In this document: one piece after another, positions 48,134 to 61,323 of the stretch
Position numbering within the stretch: the first letter of the stretch is position 1
Layout of the letters: each line of letters begins with the position of its first letter
From: Cepaea nemoralis
Taxonomy: Eukaryota > Mollusca > Gastropoda > Stylommatophora > Helicidae
DNA length: 64,000 bases
Assembly: GCA_014155875.1 (NCBI GenBank)
Contig: JACEFZ010027939.1
Location: forward strand, 279,001 to 343,000
Direction: 5' to 3'
Notes under the pieces: model-generated
The model's input: the letters and a program-made list of their open reading frames with translations, nothing else
Databases searched by the model: none
Told to the model about the DNA's origin: nothing
Made by a program: the position numbers and the translations under genes

Positions 48134-48693
48134 GTGTGGCTCAAGAAATCCACTGATGGTTCTGAAGAGGCATATTGCAAATTGTGCCATTGTAATATTG
48201 TTCCAAGACTTTCAAATCTCGCAAATCATGAAACAACAGAAAAACACAAGCGGAGCAAGCCATCTTCTTCACAAAAAGCACTTTCAGTGATGAAAATAAG
48301 CAAGAAAATTGATGATAAAGTCAAATTAGAAGAGTTACAAATTTCTGTTAGCATGGCCTGCCATAGTGCCATATGCACCATCAATCACTTAGGTGAAATA
48401 ATGGTAGCCCATGGATGTGGTAGCACTCTTGGTCAGATAAAATTCGCACCGAACGAAGTGCATATCACTAATAAGAAATGGTATTTCACCATCTTTAAGA
48501 TCTGATATAATTCTACATCTGCAAAACAAGAAGTATACACTCATCATTGATGAGTCCACTGATGTCTTGACCCAAAAGTATTTGTGCATTTTAGTTAGAT
48601 ATCTCAGTGACAAAAGAAATGAAATTACTACTAGTTTTCTAGGTTTGATTCCAGTTCAGGAGGCTACAGGAGAGAATATATTTAATTTGATTA
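48134..48693 (+). pseudogene. hAT copy 2, BED finger and catalytic start
   Basis: EEAYCKLCHCNIVPRLSNLA, then NHETTEKHKRS, is the BED finger. SMACHSAICTINHLGEIM follows; the frame breaks near 48487 and continues as KYTLIIDESTDVLTQKYLCI (first catalytic Asp) and TSFLGLIPVQEATGENIFNL. Related to, but clearly diverged from, copy 1. Confidence 0.85.
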
Positions 48694-48696
48694 ACA

Positions 48697-50707
48697 GCTT
48701 CTTCTTCTTCAGCGTTCCGAGCCATTGAGGTTCTTTGCTGCAGATACAATCCGTCTCCATTCGTCTCTCTGGTTGACCTTCTCTTGCCAGTCGTTGATTC
48801 CAAGTGCTTGTAGGTCTGTATATATATTATCTCTCCACCGTCTTCTTGGTCTACCTCGGGGTCTACGGTCATTTATTTCATGAGTGTAAGCGAGTTTTGT
48901 TTCCCTATTATCTTCCATTCTTTCTATATGCCCCAGCCATTTAGTCTATTAGCCTTCATGATACCAGTGATTAGCGGGGACACAGATCATAAATGTCTGT
49001 TACTTCTTCTTTTCCACTCTCCACTTTGTGTATCCCTAATACTAATGGGTCCAAAGATGGGTTTTAAAACTTTGTTCTCAAAGGTTTGTAGAAAGGCTTC
49101 GTCTCCTTTCGTTGTACTCCAGGTTTCAGAGCCATACAGCGCAACTGGTCTGATCAGTGTTTTGTATATTGTGATCTTGGTGTTACGAGATAGCGCCTTT
49201 GATTTTAATAGATGTTGTAGTGCATAGTATATCTTATTTCCAGAATTGATTCTAGTTTGTATTTCTTCCCTTATGATGTTGGAGCAGTTGAAGATTGTAC
49301 CCAGGTATTTGTATGTTTCCGTTCTTTTAATGGTCATATTATCTATTTGTATGTGACCAGAGTTTTTAGCCATTCCTTCTCTTGAAATTACCATATATTC
49401 TGTCTTATCTTGGTTGATAACCAGCCCCATCTGTTGGGCTTTTTCCTTTAAGTGAGTCAATATTTCCAATGTCTTTTGTTCATTTTCCCCTATAATATCT
49501 ATATCATCTGCATAACCAAGCAGCTTGGATGTTCCTCCAATATCACATTCCTCCTTTACACTCCTTTACAACTTTCTCTAGAGCCAGATTGAAGAGTAGC
49601 GGCGATAGCTGCATCACCTGTTTCAAGCCAGATGTTATTTGGAAAGGGTCTGATTTCCTGCCTTTATATGTTACTATATTATAAGTATCTTCCATGCATA
49701 GTCTGGTCATGTTGATTAACTTCCTTGGTATTCCAAATTCCCGCATAGCATTCCATAGACTATTCCTATGGACACTATCATAAGCCTTTTTAAAATCCAC
49801 AAAAATGTTATGGAGATCTCTTTTATATTCCCAATTTTTCTCGGCTATTTGTCGTAAGAAAAATATCTGATCTATTGTTGATCTGTTTGATCTAAAACCC
49901 GCCTGGTAGTCACCTAATATGTATTCTGAATATGATTTTAGTCTATTTAGTAATACTGCGGATAGTATCTTATAGCTTGTGGACAGTTGTGATATTCCTC
50001 TATAATTTTCACACTGGAACTTGTCTCCTTTCTTAAAGATAGGTATCAATAATGACTCTTTTCAGTCATGGGGTAATTCTTCAGTCCTCCAGATGTTTAT
50101 TATTAGTTCGTATAGCTTTAGATGTAATGCATGGCCACCCGCCTTTATAAATTCAGCAGCAATTCCATCAGCCCCAGTTGCCTTATTGTTTTTAAGTCGT
50201 GTGATTACATATAGGATTTCTTCAAATGCTGGTTCTTCAATTTGTGGTTCACACGTTAGAACCTCTTCCTGTAGGAAAATGTTACTTGGAGCTTCACAAT
50301 TTAGTAATTCAACAAAGTATTCTTTCCATGTGTTGCACATTCCCATTTTTGTCTTTTAAACCATATGTGTTGTGTTGGTGTCCTCGTTTCATTGACTTCA
50401 GTTCTTTAAAAAAAATTCCTGGATTCGTTTTTCTGGTGATTAGTTTCCATATCTTTGATTATATTACTCATATATTCTCGCTTCTGCTGTCGAACTATTT
50501 TTGTAGCCTCTTGACATTCATTTCTATATTGCTCTTCCTTTTGGATGTTGTTGATGTCATTTAGCCATAGCTGTCTGGCATTCTTTTTCCTAATGACTGC
50601 TTCTTCACATTTTGGATTGAACCATCCGTTCTTTCTATGCGTGGCTAAACACACCGAGACATTCTTCTGCGGTAGATTGAATTGTATTCTTGATGGTTTG
50701 CATCCAG
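48697..50707 (-). mobile_element. LINE (GAA-tail family), longest copy in the window
   Basis: About 2.0 kb on the minus strand. From 5': IQPYWMQTIKNTIQSTAEEC, NGWFNPKCEEAVIRKKNARQ, NNKATGADGIAAEFIKAG, MIPIFKKGDKFQCENYRGIS, QAGFRSNRSTIDQIFFLRQI, FVDFKKAYDSVHRNSLWNAM, ITSGLKQVMQLSPLLF (usually QGCxLSP), GYADDIDIIGENEQK in a shifted frame at 49480-49515, YKYLGTIFN, GSETWSTTKGDEA and [10 protein letters not shown], then a short GAA tail. The endonuclease is missing (5' truncation). Several single-base frame breaks. Confidence 0.93.
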
Positions 50708-50935
50708 TATGGTTGGATACAACAATTCAGTTTTGGTCCAGAATGACAGATGTATCTCCTTCATTTGTTCAGAATAAGTGTGTTTGCCATTCATTATCTT
50801 TGTGCATCACATACGCAGCGTCAAAACTACCTTCAAACATTGGATTTTTGCTGACAGAAATACCAAATAGGTTTAGACATAGCAATCTAAGACAAGAAGC
50901 ATTTAAAAATTTTTTCCCAAATTAGCTCATCGCCC

Positions 50936-52992
50936 CCAAAATTTCAGCAAGGTTTAGAATTAATTTTTAAAAATTTTCTTTATCCTTTTGTCCAAAAGTA
51001 AAGTTAACTTTTCCAAATAATTAAAATAAGGTTTAAAACCTAATTAGAAACAAAAATTTAAAAATCCACTTTTTAAAAAACTTCAACAAAAAAACCAATT
51101 TTTTTAATTTTAACCAAAATTTTGGGGGAAAAAGGAAATAAAAAGTTTTTCCAAAAATTTTTGGGATTTTAAAAAAGGGTTTATTTGTCCTTTAAAAGTC
51201 TTAATTTAGAAATTAATAAAAAGAATTAATAACATTCCCAGCTATGCATAAGATACTTTAAAATTTTAAAAATAGAAAAAACCATTTTAAAGGGAAAAAG
51301 GGAATCCACCCCTTTACAAAAAAATCAAACAATGATCACTATTCCCCTACCAACTGGCTTAAAAAGAGAAAAATTTTGTAAGGAAGGTTAAAGGAGGAAT
51401 GTTGAAATTTGGGAAACCAAAAGGTTTTTACCAGATATATAAGAAATTATGGGGAAAATAACAAAAGCCCCTTTTAAATTTTCTCTTAAAGGGGAAAAGC
51501 CCAAACGGCTTTTATCTCCAAGAAAGGTAAGGAATTTAAGGGGGAAGGAAATTTTGGAAAAACTTTTGGAATCAATGAAAATAGAAATTAAAAAAGAACA
51601 AAAACACAAAAAACCCAAAAAGAAAAACCCAACGGGGGCTCAACCCAAAAAAGGGGAAGAAAAAAACAAAAAGAATCAATTCGGGAAATAAATAAAAATA
51701 TGCCATTAAAAAACAAAATAAATGCCTTCTCTTAACCCAAAATCAAAAAAAACAAATTAAAACATTTGGTGTATCTTGCCATACAACAAAAATAAAGCCT
51801 TTTACACCAAAACAAATTTTAAACCATCGGCCCCATTGGGATCCAAATGGAATAAAAAGAAAAAGTTTAAAAAAACATTTAAAACTTTTTTAACCCCGCA
51901 ACCCTTTGGCCCCCTTTAAGGGAAAAACACAAGGTGGGGAATTAAAAAAGAAGGAAGTAAAAAAAACAAATCGTTTAACCCCCGAAAAAAAAGGGACGTG
52001 AAGGAAAAGAACAAGGCGGGGAGAAAAAATAAATAAAAAGAACCTCCAACATTTGGAAAATAAGCCCAAAGAGAGGTAACCAAAAAGGCGTGGAGAGGTT
52101 TTAAAAATATTTTTAAAGACCTAAACCTTTTTAACCCTGGAAAATCAACCAGGGCCTAGCCCATTTATTTCGAAAGGCCTTTTTGTTTTGGCTGAAGAAA
52201 AATTTTAAACAAAAATTTTGAAACCATTACAGAATTGCCTTTAAACCCTGGAAAAAAGGAAAATTTAAAGAAAATGCCCGCCTGATACAAAATTCTGGAA
52301 GATCATGAAACTTTCCCAAATTTTCTTGTTTCCCTTTTCTCTTTTTGCCTAAAAAGAAGTTTCTAAGGATTTTCTCATTTAATGATAAACCAAAGCAAGG
52401 AAAATTAATTGTCCTTTTTGACCAACAAAAGGGGCCCTTTACCAATTAGAAAGAGGCTTCTTCAAAAAATTTTAAAATTGTTTTACCCAAAAGGGTTAAG
52501 GTTTCAAACTAAAATTTTTATTCTAAAAAAACCACTATTTCTAAAAATTAAGAAAATTTCCTTTTTGAGGAAGGGAAGGTTTAAAAAGTGATGTAAAAAA
52601 AATTTGGAAAATTTTGGGCTTTTAAAAAAATCTTGCTTCTTTTTTAAATCATCCAACGGTGATTTTCAACCCTTTTGCCCTTTAATTTGTTAAAAGGAAA
52701 CTCAAACGTGCTGAAGTTTTTTCCTTTACCTTGTTGTTTTAAGCTTTATTTTTTGGGGGGAAATTGTATATTTCAGGCAGAAGCCCTTCGGTTCTTTTTG
52801 TTTTGTGGAAAATTTTGGTATTGGTTCCCGGTTTGGCCCTTAACCCCCATTTTTTTAATTTTTTAATTTAAATCCCAAAAATAAAAACATTGTTAAGCCA
52901 CCGCAAAACCCCTTTCCCGGACCATAAATAACCCCCAAATTTTTTTTAAAAAAAATTTAAACCCCAATAAAATAAGAGGAAAAAAAATAACA
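50936..52992. other. Abnormal homopolymer-rich segment, probably an assembly/consensus fault
   Basis: Dense short homopolymers (AAAA, TTTT, GGGG, CCCC) with very few alternating motifs, unlike either flank. The left edge follows directly on a readable hAT coding frame, and the right edge ends at an AC microsatellite. Short open frames here look compositional. No repeat or gene was recognised inside. Confidence 0.6.
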
Positions 52993-53015
52993 ACAGATTT
53001 TTGTTTTTGTTTTAT

Positions 53016-53043
53016 TACACACACACACACACCACACACACAT
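53016..53043. repeat. (AC)n microsatellite
   Basis: ACACACACACACACCACACA at the right border of the abnormal segment. Confidence 0.92.
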
Positions 53044-53244
53044 ACAAACCTGGACACTTTGTCCAACTACTTAAATGTGGACACACCAACAGTGACATGT
53101 AGTTAGTCTCATCTCCTGAGCGGCATGGGCGAAATGAAACATGATCCACGGAGATAATTAACCCCGGCTGGCTGCGAGAACAAGAGATCAATCCATATTT
53201 GCTAGGGTAATTACCACCTTCCTGGGAAGCAAAGGCAGACGGTA

Positions 53245-53665
53245 TAATCGTCATCATCATGTGCCATGTAGATAAGCTTCGCCATCTCACACTATCACCA
53301 GAGTCGTCGATCAGCTCTGTGTTTTTGTTTGCCTCATGCCAGGTGGCCAAGTCTTCCAGATATTTACTTGTCTGCCTTCCCTTGCTCATTTCCCCTTAAT
53401 CTTGCCAGTTGTCACCAAGTTATGCAGTTTATTTCTTCTCGTAATGTGCCCAAACAATCTTGTATGTCTAGGTCTAATTTCTCTAATCAGTTTACGGTTT
53501 TCATTTGTTTCTTGTAAGACTTGTTCAATGGTTTTTCTGTCTGTCCATGGTATTCTTTAAATGTTCCTAAGAACCACATTTTCATTGCCATTAGACTTTT
53601 TTCAGCTTGTCTGCTCATGGTCCACGTCTCACATCCGTACAAAAGTACAGGTTCTGTCTTTTCTC
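53245..53665 (-). mobile_element. LINE C-terminal fragment
   Basis: Minus strand: KGRQTSKYLEDLATWHEANK, then TELIDDSGDSVRW. Same family as 31914-32154 and 61700-61930. Upstream (53400-53660) are RT thumb remnants. Confidence 0.78.
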
Positions 53666-53992
53666 ATTGCAATTGATAACTTTTTATGTTTTCCCCGTTG
53701 AAATTGATAACTTTTTATCTTTTTCTCACTAGAATTGATAACTTTTATCTTTTTCTCCTTGCAATTGATAACTTTATCTTTTCCTCCTTACAATTGACAA
53801 CTTTTTATCTTTTGCTCCTTGCAATTGATAACCTTTTATCTTTATCTCATTGCAATTGATAACTTTTATCTTTTCTCCTTGCAATTGATAACTTTTTATC
53901 TTTATCTCATTGCAATTGATAACTTTTTTCTTTTTCTCCTTGCAATTGATAACTTTTTATCTTTTTCTTGTTGCAATTGATACCTTTTTATA
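53665..53992. repeat. Minisatellite, about 31-bp unit, about 10 copies
   Basis: TTGCAATTGATAACTTTTTA, then TCTTTTTCTCC, repeats with small indels. Confidence 0.95.
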
Positions 53993-54263
53993 TGGAATGA
54001 CACTGACCACATTACCCCTCATGTTCTGATTGGTCTATACATGTATCGGCTGGGCCTTTATGCCTGACAGGTTCTTTGGCATGCAAACAGGGTCTTTTAC
54101 TTAGTTTCCTGCACTATAATGACCACAAGTAGTAAGGTTTATCTCCTGAATGATGATCTCATGAGTTTCTTGCAAAGGCAAGATTCCTCTCATGTGATTT
54201 TGTTTCAGGTTCTTTAGATGGCATCATTGTGTTAAACATGCAACACAAGTCACCAAACATGTA

Positions 54264-55060
<797 letters not shown>

Positions 55061-55687
55061 TCAGACCACTGGAACTAGATAATACAGCAGCCACAATAAT
55101 CACACTTGTAAGTTTCTCTCCTGTATGTGTTCTCTTGTGGTATTTCAGCTCATCAGATCTAGCAAAAGCAGCCCCACAATAATCACAATTGTAAGGTTTC
55201 TCTCCTGTATGTGTTCTCTTGTGGTATTTCAGCTCGGCAGGCCTAGTAAAAGCAGCCCCACAATCATTACACTTGTAAGGTTTCTCTCCTGTATGTGTTC
55301 TCTTGTGGTATTTTAGCTCGACAGGTCTAATAAAAGCAGCACAACAATCATCACACTTGTAAGGTTTCTCTCCTGTATGTGTTGTCATGTGGGACGTTAA
55401 ACTGCCAGCTGCAGTAAAAGAAAGCACCACAATCATCACACTTGTACAGTTTCACTCCTGTATGTGTTCTCTTGTGGAATTTCAGCTCATAAGGTCTACC
55501 AAAATCAGCGCCACAATCATCACACTTGTAAGGTTTCTCTCCTGTATGTGTTGTCTTGTGGTATTTCAGCTCATAAGGTCTACCAAAAGCAGCGCCACAA
55601 TCATCACACTTGTAAGGTTTCTCTCCTGTATGTGTTCTCTTGTGGTGCAGCATATTATCAGTTCTAGAAAATACAGCCCCACAATCA

Positions 55688-56968
55688 TCACACTTGTAAA
55701 GGTTTCTCTCCTGTATGTGTTCTCTTGTGGCGTTTCAGACTGAGAGGTCTAGCAAAAGCAGCACCACAATCATCACACTTGTAAAGTTTCTTTCCTGTAT
55801 GTGTTCTTTTATGGTATTTCAGTTCATCAAATCTAGGAAAAGAAGAACCACAATCATCACACTTGTAAGGTTTCTCTCCTGTATGTGTTCTTTTGTGGTA
55901 TTTCAGCTCGTCAAGTCTAGATAAAGCAGAACCACAATCATCACACTTGTAAAGTTTCTCTCCTGTATGAGTTCTTTTGTGGTATTTCAGCTCATCAAGT
56001 CTAGAAAAAGAAGAACCACAACCATCACACTTCAATGGTTTTTCTCCTGTATGTGTTCTCTTGTGGCATTTCAGACTGAGAGGTCTATCAAAAGCAGCAC
56101 CACAATCATCACACTTGTAAAGTTTCTCTCCTGTATGTGTTCTTTTGTGGTATTTCAGCTCGTCAAGTCTAGCAAAAGCAGAACCACAATCATCACACTT
56201 GTAAGGTTTCTCTCCTGTATGTGTTGTCTTGTGGTATTTCAGCTCATCAAGTCTAGCAAAAGCTGAACCACAATCATCACACTTGTAAGGTTTCTCTCCT
56301 GTATGTGTTGTCTTGTGGCGCTTCAGATTATCAGTTCTAGAAAAATCAGCACCACAATCATCACACTTGAAAGGTTTCTCTCCTGTATGTGTTCTCTTGT
56401 GGCGTTTCAGACTGAGAGGTCTACCAAAAGCAGCACCACAATCATCACACTTGTAAAGTTTCTCTCCTGTATGTGTTCTTTTGTGGTATTTCAGCTCGTC
56501 AAGTCTAGCAAAAGCAGAACCACAATCATCACACTTGTAATGTCTCTCAACTGTGTTCACAGCCATTGCTGCTTCTATGTTACTGTTCACAGCCATTGAT
56601 GATTCTATGTTACTGCTCACCACCATTGCTGATGATTCTATGTTACTGTTCACAGCCATTGCTAATTCTACGTTACTGCTCACAGCAATTGTTGATTCTA
56701 TGTTACTGCTCACAGCCAATGCTGATTCTATGTTACTGCTCACAGCAATTGTTGATACTATGATACTTCTCACAGCCATTGCTGATTCTATGTTACTGTT
56801 CACAGCCATTGCTGATTCTATGTTACTGTTTACAGTCATTGCTGATTCTATGTTACTGCTCACAGCCATTGCTGATTCTATGTTAATGCTCACAGCCATT
56901 TCTTGAATGCTGCAACAATCTGCCTTGTCCAACATTGTGCTGGATCCCTGACTCTGGTCCTCCCACAA
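55688..56968 (-). CDS. Longest intact part of the zinc-finger protein (repeat region plus 10 fingers)
   Basis: Open for 426 codons. Residues about 25-145 hold the AMAVSSNIES-type repeats; residues about 146-425 are ten consecutive C2H2 fingers. Recognition-helix regions fall into a few near-identical classes (RLDELKY, RPLSLKR, RTDNLKR), and linkers are almost invariant TGEKP/TGEKL, so the array expanded recently by tandem duplication. The frame starts just after a stop, so it needs the frame change noted for the whole locus. Confidence 0.85.
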   Translation of the reverse strand: MWEDQSQGSSTMLDKADCCSIQEMAVSINIESAMAVSSNIESAMTVNSNIESAMAVNSNIESAMAVRSIIVSTIAVSSNIESALAVSSNIESTIAVSSNVELAMAVNSNIESSAMVVSSNIESSMAVNSNIEAAMAVNTVERHYKCDDCGSAFARLDELKYHKRTHTGEKLYKCDDCGAAFGRPLSLKRHKRTHTGEKPFKCDDCGADFSRTDNLKRHKTTHTGEKPYKCDDCGSAFARLDELKYHKTTHTGEKPYKCDDCGSAFARLDELKYHKRTHTGEKLYKCDDCGAAFDRPLSLKCHKRTHTGEKPLKCDGCGSSFSRLDELKYHKRTHTGEKLYKCDDCGSALSRLDELKYHKRTHTGEKPYKCDDCGSSFPRFDELKYHKRTHTGKKLYKCDDCGAAFARPLSLKRHKRTHTGEKPLQV

Positions 56969-57170
56969 TTATCTGACGGCTCATATTTCACATCTATGTT
57001 ACCACATGCCATCTTATTCTCCATTTATGAATGTCTGTTCTTGTGTGAAGAGGGATCAACTCCGGAAACAAGGACATGTTTCTGAAACATACAGAGAGTA
57101 AACATTTCTTAGGAATGTCAGGTAAAATGTAAACAGATGTGTAAGTAATCTGAAGTAGCATACAATTTTG

Positions 57171-57243
57171 TGAATGCAATGTAACATATGAACAGCTACT
57201 CTGAGTATAATCTAACAGATAAACAGTTACTGTGAATGTAGTC
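57171..57243. repeat. 31-bp satellite, left block
   Basis: Two to three copies of ATGTAATCTAACAGATGAAC, then AGCTACTGTGA, left of the LINE insertion. Confidence 0.85.
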
Positions 57244-58490
57244 AGTCAGTTAGTTAGTCGAGAGATCATCCTCATTGCACATCGAACCATTCAGTCAATA
57301 AGTGCTTGGATCCCCTCCTCAGCAAATCCCGCAGCGTGTAGCGGCTAATGACACCAGTTCTGTGTTGTTTTATCAGTCTTCTTTGGCTTCCTGCGTAGTG
57401 TTCTTGTTTGGCCACCCCTCTTTTAATTTGCTGTTCTCGCAGTCTGGCCATGGTTCACAGTCATCACATGGTTCTCGCAAAAGTTTTACTTCTCGTAGAG
57501 CATTCAGAATGTCAGCCTGGTCCATGGCGCGTCCGCCCTCCACAGTAGCGTTACCTGCGAGCTTGTCAGCCCGCTTATTCCCTTGTACTCCCGCATGCCC
57601 TGGCACAAAGATGAAACTAATCTTTGCCAGCCGAGACCGCTCCAGAGACAGCAACCACTCTCTTCGGATCTCCCCCATCTCTATCCTCTTGAGCATGTTC
57701 ATTGAGTCGCTAAGGAAACATGCCCTAGTGAATGTCTGTGTCTCGAGCCATGTTATTGCTTTACTTACTGCCATGATTTCCATAGTCAGGCTACTTGTGG
57801 TCTCAGCAAAAGCACCAGAGTCCTCCTTCACAATTCTCCTCCAGGCCTGAGCCGTAAAGGCCCATGAGCTTCTCACATGTCGGACGACCGACCCATCTGT
57901 GTAAATGACAGCATCACCGTCTAGGGAATTATCGAAAATCAACGCTTGTACTTCTGCCTCCACAGCTGCCGGGTTTTCTTGTCTGCATTTTCTGTCTAGT
58001 TGGATGCAAACTCAAAAGGATGTGCAGAAATCTGTTGGCACTTGCACCCACTCCTCGCCAGGTTCTAAGTCCTCAAGTGAACACACCTGTTTAAGAATGT
58101 CCTCGGCTTGACCCATCCACGACCGTCCTCTTTTTAACCTGCTGCCCTTCACCTTCATACTTTCACTATGCAGTGGATGTTGTGTGTCTGAGGTAGGCAC
58201 AAGCTCTGCAGACTTGTATTCTGTCTTCAATGGTTGGAAAATCAAGAAGGTAGTGCATCGCCCTGCATGCTGTATCTCTTGTACATCCAAGAATAATGCA
58301 CATAGCTTCATTCTGTATTCTTTCCATCCTTTCTATCTGCTTACGGCTGAGGGTCAGGATTGCCATCGCATACTCAAAAACAGATATGACCAGCCCTTCG
58401 TATAGAAGACATAGATGGCGCTGCTCACAGTTTGCAGCCGCCATCACCCACATCGCAGCCAACCCCCGCTTGGCCTTTGTTATCTCCTGG
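57244..58490 (-). mobile_element. 5'-truncated LINE (1247 bp) with 11-bp target duplication, inserted in the satellite
   Basis: TGAATGTAGTC at 57233-57243 and 58491-58501. Carries an RT thumb (KRGLAAMWVMAAANCEQRHL, then SVFEYAMAIL) and an RNase H domain; the 3' tail is a GTTAGTTAGTC-like tetramer run. Confidence 0.92.
57373..57963 (-). pseudogene. LINE RNase H domain
   Basis: DAVIYTDGSVVRHVRSSWAF (first Asp), TTSSLTMEIMAVSKAITWLE (Glu), ACFLSDSMNMLKRIEMGEI (Asp) and FIFVPGHAGVQGNKRADKLA (terminal motif). All four catalytic acidic positions appear present. The RT part (58012-58490) is one frame away, so a frame break near 58000 inactivates it. Confidence 0.9.
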
Positions 58491-59735
58491 TGAATGTAGT
58501 CTAATAGATAAACAGTTATTGTGAACATAATCTAACAGATGAACAGCTAATGTAGATGTAACCTAAGAGACAAACAGTTACTGTGAACGTAATCTAATAC
58601 ATGAACAGTTACTGTGAATGTAATCTAACAAACATGTGAATGCAATATAACATATTAACAGCTACACTGAGTGTAATATAACAGCTACATTGAATGTAAT
58701 CTAAAAGATGAACAGTTACCGTGAATGTAATCTAACAGATAACCAGCTACACTGAGTATAATCTAACTGATGAACAGTTACTGTCATTTACTGCCAATAT
58801 AGTACCTTGCGGTGTATGGCAGAGGGGTCTTTGAGCCTGAGGAATTAAGGCCACCTGGCTAGTGCAGTCGCCGCGAACTGTGCAGGTTAGGATTTTCTTT
58901 TTGCTCCCGACAGAAATAAATCCCACACCTTACCGAGGGATCGAACCCGGGTCTCCCGAGCTACACTGAGTACAATCTAACAGATGAACAGCTACTGTGA
59001 ATGTTATCTAATAGACGGACAGCAGCTACTGTGAATGTTATCTAACAGATGACCAGTTACACTGAGTACAATCTAACAGATGAACAGCTACTGTGAATGT
59101 AATCTAACAGTTGGACAGCAGCTACTGTGAATGTAATCTAACAGATGACCAGTTACACTGAGTATAATCTAATACATGAACAGCTACACTGAGTACAATC
59201 TAACAGATGAACAGCTACTGTGAACATAATCCAAAAGATGAACAATTACTGTAAATGTAATCTAGCAGATGAACAGCTACTGTGAATGTAACCTAACAGA
59301 TGAACAGCTACTGTGAATGTAATCTAATAGATGAACAGTTACACTAAGTGTATTCTAACAGGTAAAACAGCTGCTGTGAATGTAATCTAACAGATGAACA
59401 TTTACTATGAGCATAATTTAACAGATGGACAGTTACTGTGAACGTAATTTAATAGATAAACAGCTACACTGAGTGTAATCTAACAGGAAAAACAGCTACT
59501 GTAAATGTAATATAACTGATGAACAGTTACAGTTAATGTAATGCAACAGATGAACAACTACTAGTGAATGTAATCTAACAGATGAACAGCTACTGTGAAT
59601 GTAATCTAACAGATGAAGCAGCTACTGTGAATGTAATCTAACATATGAACAGCTACTGTGAATATAATCTAATAGATGAACAGCAACTGTGGATGTGACC
59701 TAACAGATAAAAATTTACTGTGAATGTTAAGATAG
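58491..59735. repeat. 31-bp satellite, right block (with SINE at 58779-58960)
   Basis: More than 30 diverged copies of ATGTAATCTAACAGATGAAC, then AGCTACTGTGA; variants carry GTTACACTGAG or ATAGATAAACAG. Confidence 0.95.
58779..58960 (-). repeat. SINE family E copy, 5'-truncated at the anticodon region
   Basis: Minus strand: GCTCGGGAGACCCGGGTTCG, then ATCCC (B-box), and the body CCTAACCTGCACAGTTCGCG, TCCTCAGGCTCAAAGACCCC and CAAGGTACTATA, as in 34126-34337. Confidence 0.9.
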
Positions 59736-60350
59736 TCACTGTGGCTGGAACCTGTGGTGTAATTTTTAACCTGGAATCGGAGAGAAAATATTGTGATTCC
59801 CTGTCAGCCCGATCCTAGGAAATATCTTCTTATCTTTACCCTATACATTTTCTTGCTAAACAAGGAGAATGTTTGAGGTGCTTTTTCTCTTCTTTATTCT
59901 TCTTTCTTTGCTGTGGTCTGAACGCAGTTGGCATTGCTCTTCTTCTTCCTCTAGCACCTAAGAATAGGGAAACTAAGTCTCCCTTTTGCTACATCATTAT
60001 CTTTTGTTTTCATATATACACAGACACACATACTCACACATGCACACACTACTTATTTGCATTAATTATAATTATATATAATACAGCTCAGCCTATCTTT
60101 GGTAAGAGAAGTCATGGTTGCAGCAGGGTATAACAATAAGACATAAAAATAGATATGTGTAACTCCTGTGAAAAAGTGAGAGATACCAAACACAGACACA
60201 GTGTACATACATACCTTATAACAATTAACATCTACCATAGTGGAGTTTGTTGTAAGGTGTGTACATACATAATGAACGTAGTATGACAATATATTGGCCT
60301 TTGGTCAAAACTGAAAATCGTATTTAGCAACATATCATCTACTGGCGCTG
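59736..60350. other. Intergenic sequence, nothing recognised
   Basis: AT-rich. A short GGCGCTGAATCAGTTTT near 60344 is shared with 18623-18640. Confidence 0.45.
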
Positions 60351-60688
60351 AATCAGTTTTAAGGATATATAAACAGCATTTACTGTACCCTTTCCTTCTA
60401 CAAACCCACATTGTTCTTCCCCTATTTCAGGTTGTAATTTCTTCCTAACTCTTTGCCTGATAATTTGTAGCAAAATCTTTGTGATGTGACTCATTATACT
60501 AATTGTTCTATGTTGATCACATTCCAAGGCTCCTGATTTCTTTGGAATTGCAATAAATTCAGAATTACATAATTCAGAAGGTATATCTCCGGGTTCATAT
60601 GTGTTCAGCAGTCTGGTGACTTGATCTATTCCATATTCTTCTCAAGCTTTAATCATTTCTGTTGTGATGTTATCTGAACTGGGGGGCC

Positions 60689-61291
60689 TTGCCAGCTTTC
60701 ATATGTTTAAGAACATTTCGAACCTCCATCTTCAAAATTGGCGGTCCTTCATTATTAAATCGAATATCATACTGTTCTTTCATACAGATCATATCATACA
60801 GATCTTTTTCCCTATGCAGTGAAAATATTTTCAGAAATGTAGAAGATATAAATGGAATCAGCATTGGAGGACGAAACATCAATAACATTAGATATGCAGA
60901 TGATACAGTATTGATTGCAGACAATGAGCAGGATCTGCAACAATTAGTAGATGCGGTTGTTGCACACAGTGAACAACTGGGGTTTGAATTAAATTGTAAA
61001 AAGACACAGATTATGGTCATCACTAGGAAGAATGAAATGCCACAATGTAATATACAAGTAAATGGGAATATTCTTCAACAAGTGAATCGGTACAATTATC
61101 TCGGAACAGTCATAACATCTGATGGGAGATGCCTTGAAGAGATTAGAACAAGAATCGCCATGGCAAAAGTAGCCTTTAGCAAGATGAAAAACATACTGAC
61201 CAATAAAAAGATGTCAACTGAAATGAGAAAAAGAGTGTTGAGGGGCTACATAGTGCCTGCTCTTTTGTATGGATGTAAATGTGAAACTTAG
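60689..61291 (+). pseudogene. LINE reverse transcriptase, 3' half
   Basis: From about codon 40: NVEDINGISIGG, RYADDTVLIADNEQDLQQLV (catalytic YADD), LGFELNCKKTQIMVI, NRYNYLGTVITSDGRCLEEI and VPALLYGCKCET. It ends at TAG where the family usually reads SETW. The first ~40 codons are antisense to the inverted 5' piece and are not real. Confidence 0.88.
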
Positions 61292-61323
61292 ACAATGAGC
61301 AGTCAAGCTGAAAAACATCTGAT

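Larger units (their letters stand above)
48129..50935 (+). mobile_element. hAT copy 2 (plus strand), interrupted by a LINE
   Basis: BED finger and start of the catalytic domain at 48134-48693, then, beyond a LINE, MVGYNNSV and NKCVCHSLSLCITYAASKLP at 50710-50925. The sequence then merges into the abnormal region from about 50935. About 25-30 catalytic codons around the second Asp are missing at the LINE junction. No ends identified. Confidence 0.8.

Noticed and set aside
51449..51691. 80-codon Lys-rich frame and neighbours
   Set aside because: Located in the abnormal homopolymer segment; composition explains it and no domain is visible.
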